Below, piece after piece: positions 62,257-64,000 of a stretch of 64,000 bases of DNA (position 1 is its first letter; each line of letters opens with the position of its first letter). The stretch is taken from assembly GCA_003134655.1 (NCBI GenBank), contig PLBY01000155.1, positions 106,559-170,558 on the forward strand, read 5' to 3'. The notes beneath the pieces are model-generated. The model did not search any database, was not told the DNA's origin, and saw only the letters and a list, made by a program, of their open reading frames with translations. The stretch is from Acidobacteriaceae bacterium. Its GTDB lineage: Bacteria; Acidobacteriota; Terriglobia; Terriglobales; Acidobacteriaceae. The translations under genes and the position numbers were made by a program.

Positions 62257-62365
62257 ATTGCGACGCGAAGGTGTGCACGGTCGCGAATGGATCAGCGAGA
62301 CTCGGCGACCGCAAGGCAGTTGCCTAAGGCTGACCGTCGCAATCACGGATTCGGCCTAAAGCCGA
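62257..62365. other. Branched palindromic element in a convergent gap
   Basis: ATTGCGACG (62257-62265) pairs with CGTCGCAAT (62335-62343); inside, CGGTCGC (62278-62284) pairs with GCGACCG (62305-62311) and AGGC-AGTT-GCCT (about 62314-62325) makes a third helix. A further hairpin TCGGC-CTAAA-GCCGA lies at 62351-62365. The 62062-62367 gap contains no other feature. It could be a terminator region or a small structured RNA; no promoter is evident. Confidence 0.35.
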
Positions 62366-62367
62366 TC

Positions 62368-63777
62368 TCAGAGTGCTCGCAGGAATGCTACGAGGTCCTT
62401 CTTCTCCTGCTCGGTGAGATTTCTACCCAATACCAGATTGAAATATTCAACGGTGTCGTCCAGCGTCAGCAGCCTGCCATCATGCAGATACGGTGGCGTA
62501 TCTTTAATGCCGCGGAGAGGAAACGTTTTAATGGGTCCGTCGGCCGCCATCATCATTCCATTCACCATATGCTGCTTGTAGAAGCGCTCAGCCTGAAGGT
62601 TATGCATGGTGTTGTCGGTGTAATACGGCGGTACATGACAAGAAGAGCATTGGCCTTTACCGAAGAAGACTTCTTGGCCGCGCACTTCGGCGGGGCTAGC
62701 TTTCGCTGGATCGAGTTTCCCATCCCAGGCCAGCTTGGGAGCTGGAGGGAAGTCCAGCAACTCCTGAAATTCAGCCATGAAATGAACCTGGCTGCCGCGT
62801 TCCAAGACGTTTACACCTTTCTTGGTGGCGATAACGGGGTCCCCGTCAAAATAGGCGGCCCGCTGTTCGAACTCGGTGAAGTCCTCAACTGTCTTCAAAG
62901 CGCGCTGTGAACCAAACAGCCGCTGAATATTGACGCCGCGCAACACCGGGGTCTCGATGCGATGGCGGAATTCCTGCGGGCGGATGTCACCGACCAGGTG
63001 GAATGCGCCATTCGAGCCGCCGTTGGCGTGACAGTCTAGGCAAGCGACACCACGGCTCGGCTTGTCGGAACGGCGATCGCCGGTCTGATTGAATTGCTGT
63101 TGCGGGAAAGGAGTAAGCAGCAGGCGCAGTCCCTCGATTTGCTTGGGGTTGAGAATGCCGTTAAACAAGTCGAAAAAGTTTGCAATGGTGACGAGCTGTC
63201 CTTTGGAGACATCGCCCAGGTCCGGCCGCGTCGTTAAGTAAATCGCGGGCGGAAATTCGGGGAGAAAGTGGTCGGGGAGGTCGAAGTCGAGATCGAATCG
63301 GGTGAGGTCGCGTTCTTCCTGCTTCAAAATCTCCTGGATTTCGAATTTCGGAAAGACCATTCCACCTTCCGGATGGTTGGCATGAGGAAGCGGAAGGAAT
63401 CCCTGAGGGAACAAATCTTTATCGCGGATCTGCTGGGCCGTCATACCAGCCAGCTGCGCCCAGTTTACTCCGGCGGACAGTTTGACCCGCACGCCGTCCT
63501 GGACGGCCTTGCTGCGATCCATCACCACGCCAGCTGCGGGCTTATTGCTCAGGTCGTAGCGCTCGGCTAGCAAATCCATTTGTTTTTTCATGACTGCGGA
63601 TTTCGCAGCGCTCATGCGGTCGTGGGTGGCGGCGAAAGTCTCGGTGTCGACGACCGGCAGGTAACTTGACGGTTTCTTCGGTGACGCATTTTGAGTTTGC
63701 TGCGGGCTCTGTGCGAAGCCTGATGCGATTACGATGAATAGTGCGCAAATGCAAAGGAATATCCACTTGTCGCGCAT
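62368..63777 (-). CDS. Di-haem cytochrome c peroxidase-like protein
   Basis: 469 residues from ATG at 63777, with a strong AAGGAGGA site before it. A signal peptide (FLCICALFIVIASGFAQ) is followed by a long N-terminal region, then two haem motifs, CLDCH (C246-H250) and CSSCH (C377-H381), about 130 residues apart as in the MauG/CcpA class. TPPYLHDGRLLTLDDTVEYFNLVL is the family's C-terminal segment. It is probably a periplasmic peroxidase or related oxidoreductase. The extra ~200 N-terminal residues are unusual for short CcpA. GC content is below that of the neighbours. No feature is seen from 63778 to the window end. Confidence 0.85.
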   Translation of the reverse strand: MRDKWIFLCICALFIVIASGFAQSPQQTQNASPKKPSSYLPVVDTETFAATHDRMSAAKSAVMKKQMDLLAERYDLSNKPAAGVVMDRSKAVQDGVRVKLSAGVNWAQLAGMTAQQIRDKDLFPQGFLPLPHANHPEGGMVFPKFEIQEILKQEERDLTRFDLDFDLPDHFLPEFPPAIYLTTRPDLGDVSKGQLVTIANFFDLFNGILNPKQIEGLRLLLTPFPQQQFNQTGDRRSDKPSRGVACLDCHANGGSNGAFHLVGDIRPQEFRHRIETPVLRGVNIQRLFGSQRALKTVEDFTEFEQRAAYFDGDPVIATKKGVNVLERGSQVHFMAEFQELLDFPPAPKLAWDGKLDPAKASPAEVRGQEVFFGKGQCSSCHVPPYYTDNTMHNLQAERFYKQHMVNGMMMAADGPIKTFPLRGIKDTPPYLHDGRLLTLDDTVEYFNLVLGRNLTEQEKKDLVAFLRAL

Positions 63778-64000
63778 AGTTCCTCCTTCGGCCAGAAGCA
63801 CTGGCTACTTGCCAATCCTAGAATAGGATATTCCCGGTCGAATGCTGGGGTCAATTCTGCACTTCATGTAAAAGGTCAGGCGCTGCTTCAAGACCGTGTT
63901 CCGGGCGAGTCGTCGGCAAACCGGAAGCTATCCGAGCCGTCTACCCTGCGGGAATCTCCTCATTTGGCGATAAATCCCCATAGCACTCAAAATGGTTGGG

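Overview
The window is about 60% G+C by eye and reads as chromosomal DNA of an Acidobacteriota, most likely class Terriglobia. The evidence is the gene content: a Ser/Thr kinase with a periplasmic PD40 propeller, a large two-module MacB/FtsX-type permease plus a remnant of another, a FecR/DUF6600 protein with a proline-rich tail, a REC-TonB fusion, many secreted NTF2-like proteins, and heavy seeding of intergenic gaps with palindromic repeats. This is inferred from gene types; no rRNA or tRNA gene was seen.

Layout. 1-8.9 kb: end of a TauE/SafE exporter with a DUF1634 partner; a minus-strand group reading cytochrome c, selA, DUF488, acpS, membrane spermidine-synthase-like protein, MCE/MlaD protein; then a second DUF488 gene and folP. 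9-16.4 kb: FecR/DUF6600 protein, dtd, NTF2-like protein, acpP-fabF, a PilZ protein and a DUF374 acyltransferase. 16.4-24.2 kb: secreted protein, thiL, an M23 peptidase behind a structured leader, and two divergent Ser/Thr kinases. 24.4-32.2 kb: accessory-looking stretch with a lower-GC orphan gene, an ABC permease remnant, a PQQ dehydrogenase with a built-in cytochrome c, ogt, an APC permease and an amine-oxidase-like flavoprotein. 32.3-42.5 kb: REC-TonB fusion, an S41-type protein whose catalytic dyad looks lost, PBP1A, RNase HI, phosphoesterase, an orphan OppD-type ATPase and an SPFH protein. 42.6-50.9 kb: CysO-like sulfur carrier and MoeZ-like activating enzyme with an 11-codon polycysteine ORF between them, M1 peptidase, a Met/His-rich secreted protein, and a TSUP exporter. 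51-62 kb: the ribosome/cell-growth cluster rplU-rpmA-obg ... nadD-small ORF-rsfS-(methyltransferase)-rlmH, split by an inverted pair (large ABC permease; hybrid histidine kinase-PilZ). 62.3-63.8 kb: di-heme peroxidase-like protein.

Most notable observations: (i) two-hairpin REP-like elements lie between genes and also in frame inside conserved genes (selA, thiL, the oppD-type gene, the rnhA tail); (ii) the tiny ORF MRCCCCCPSCC (42968-43003) sits in the leader of the sulfur-activating moeZ gene and looks like a cysteine-responsive attenuator; (iii) the S41 protein has Gly and Asp where the catalytic Ser and Lys should be; (iv) signalling domains are fused in unusual ways (REC-TonB, hybrid kinase-PilZ, pseudo-receiver-PilZ); (v) a long hairpin leader precedes the M23 peptidase.

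All calls rest on reading the sequence and its translations. No homology search or RNA-folding program was run.
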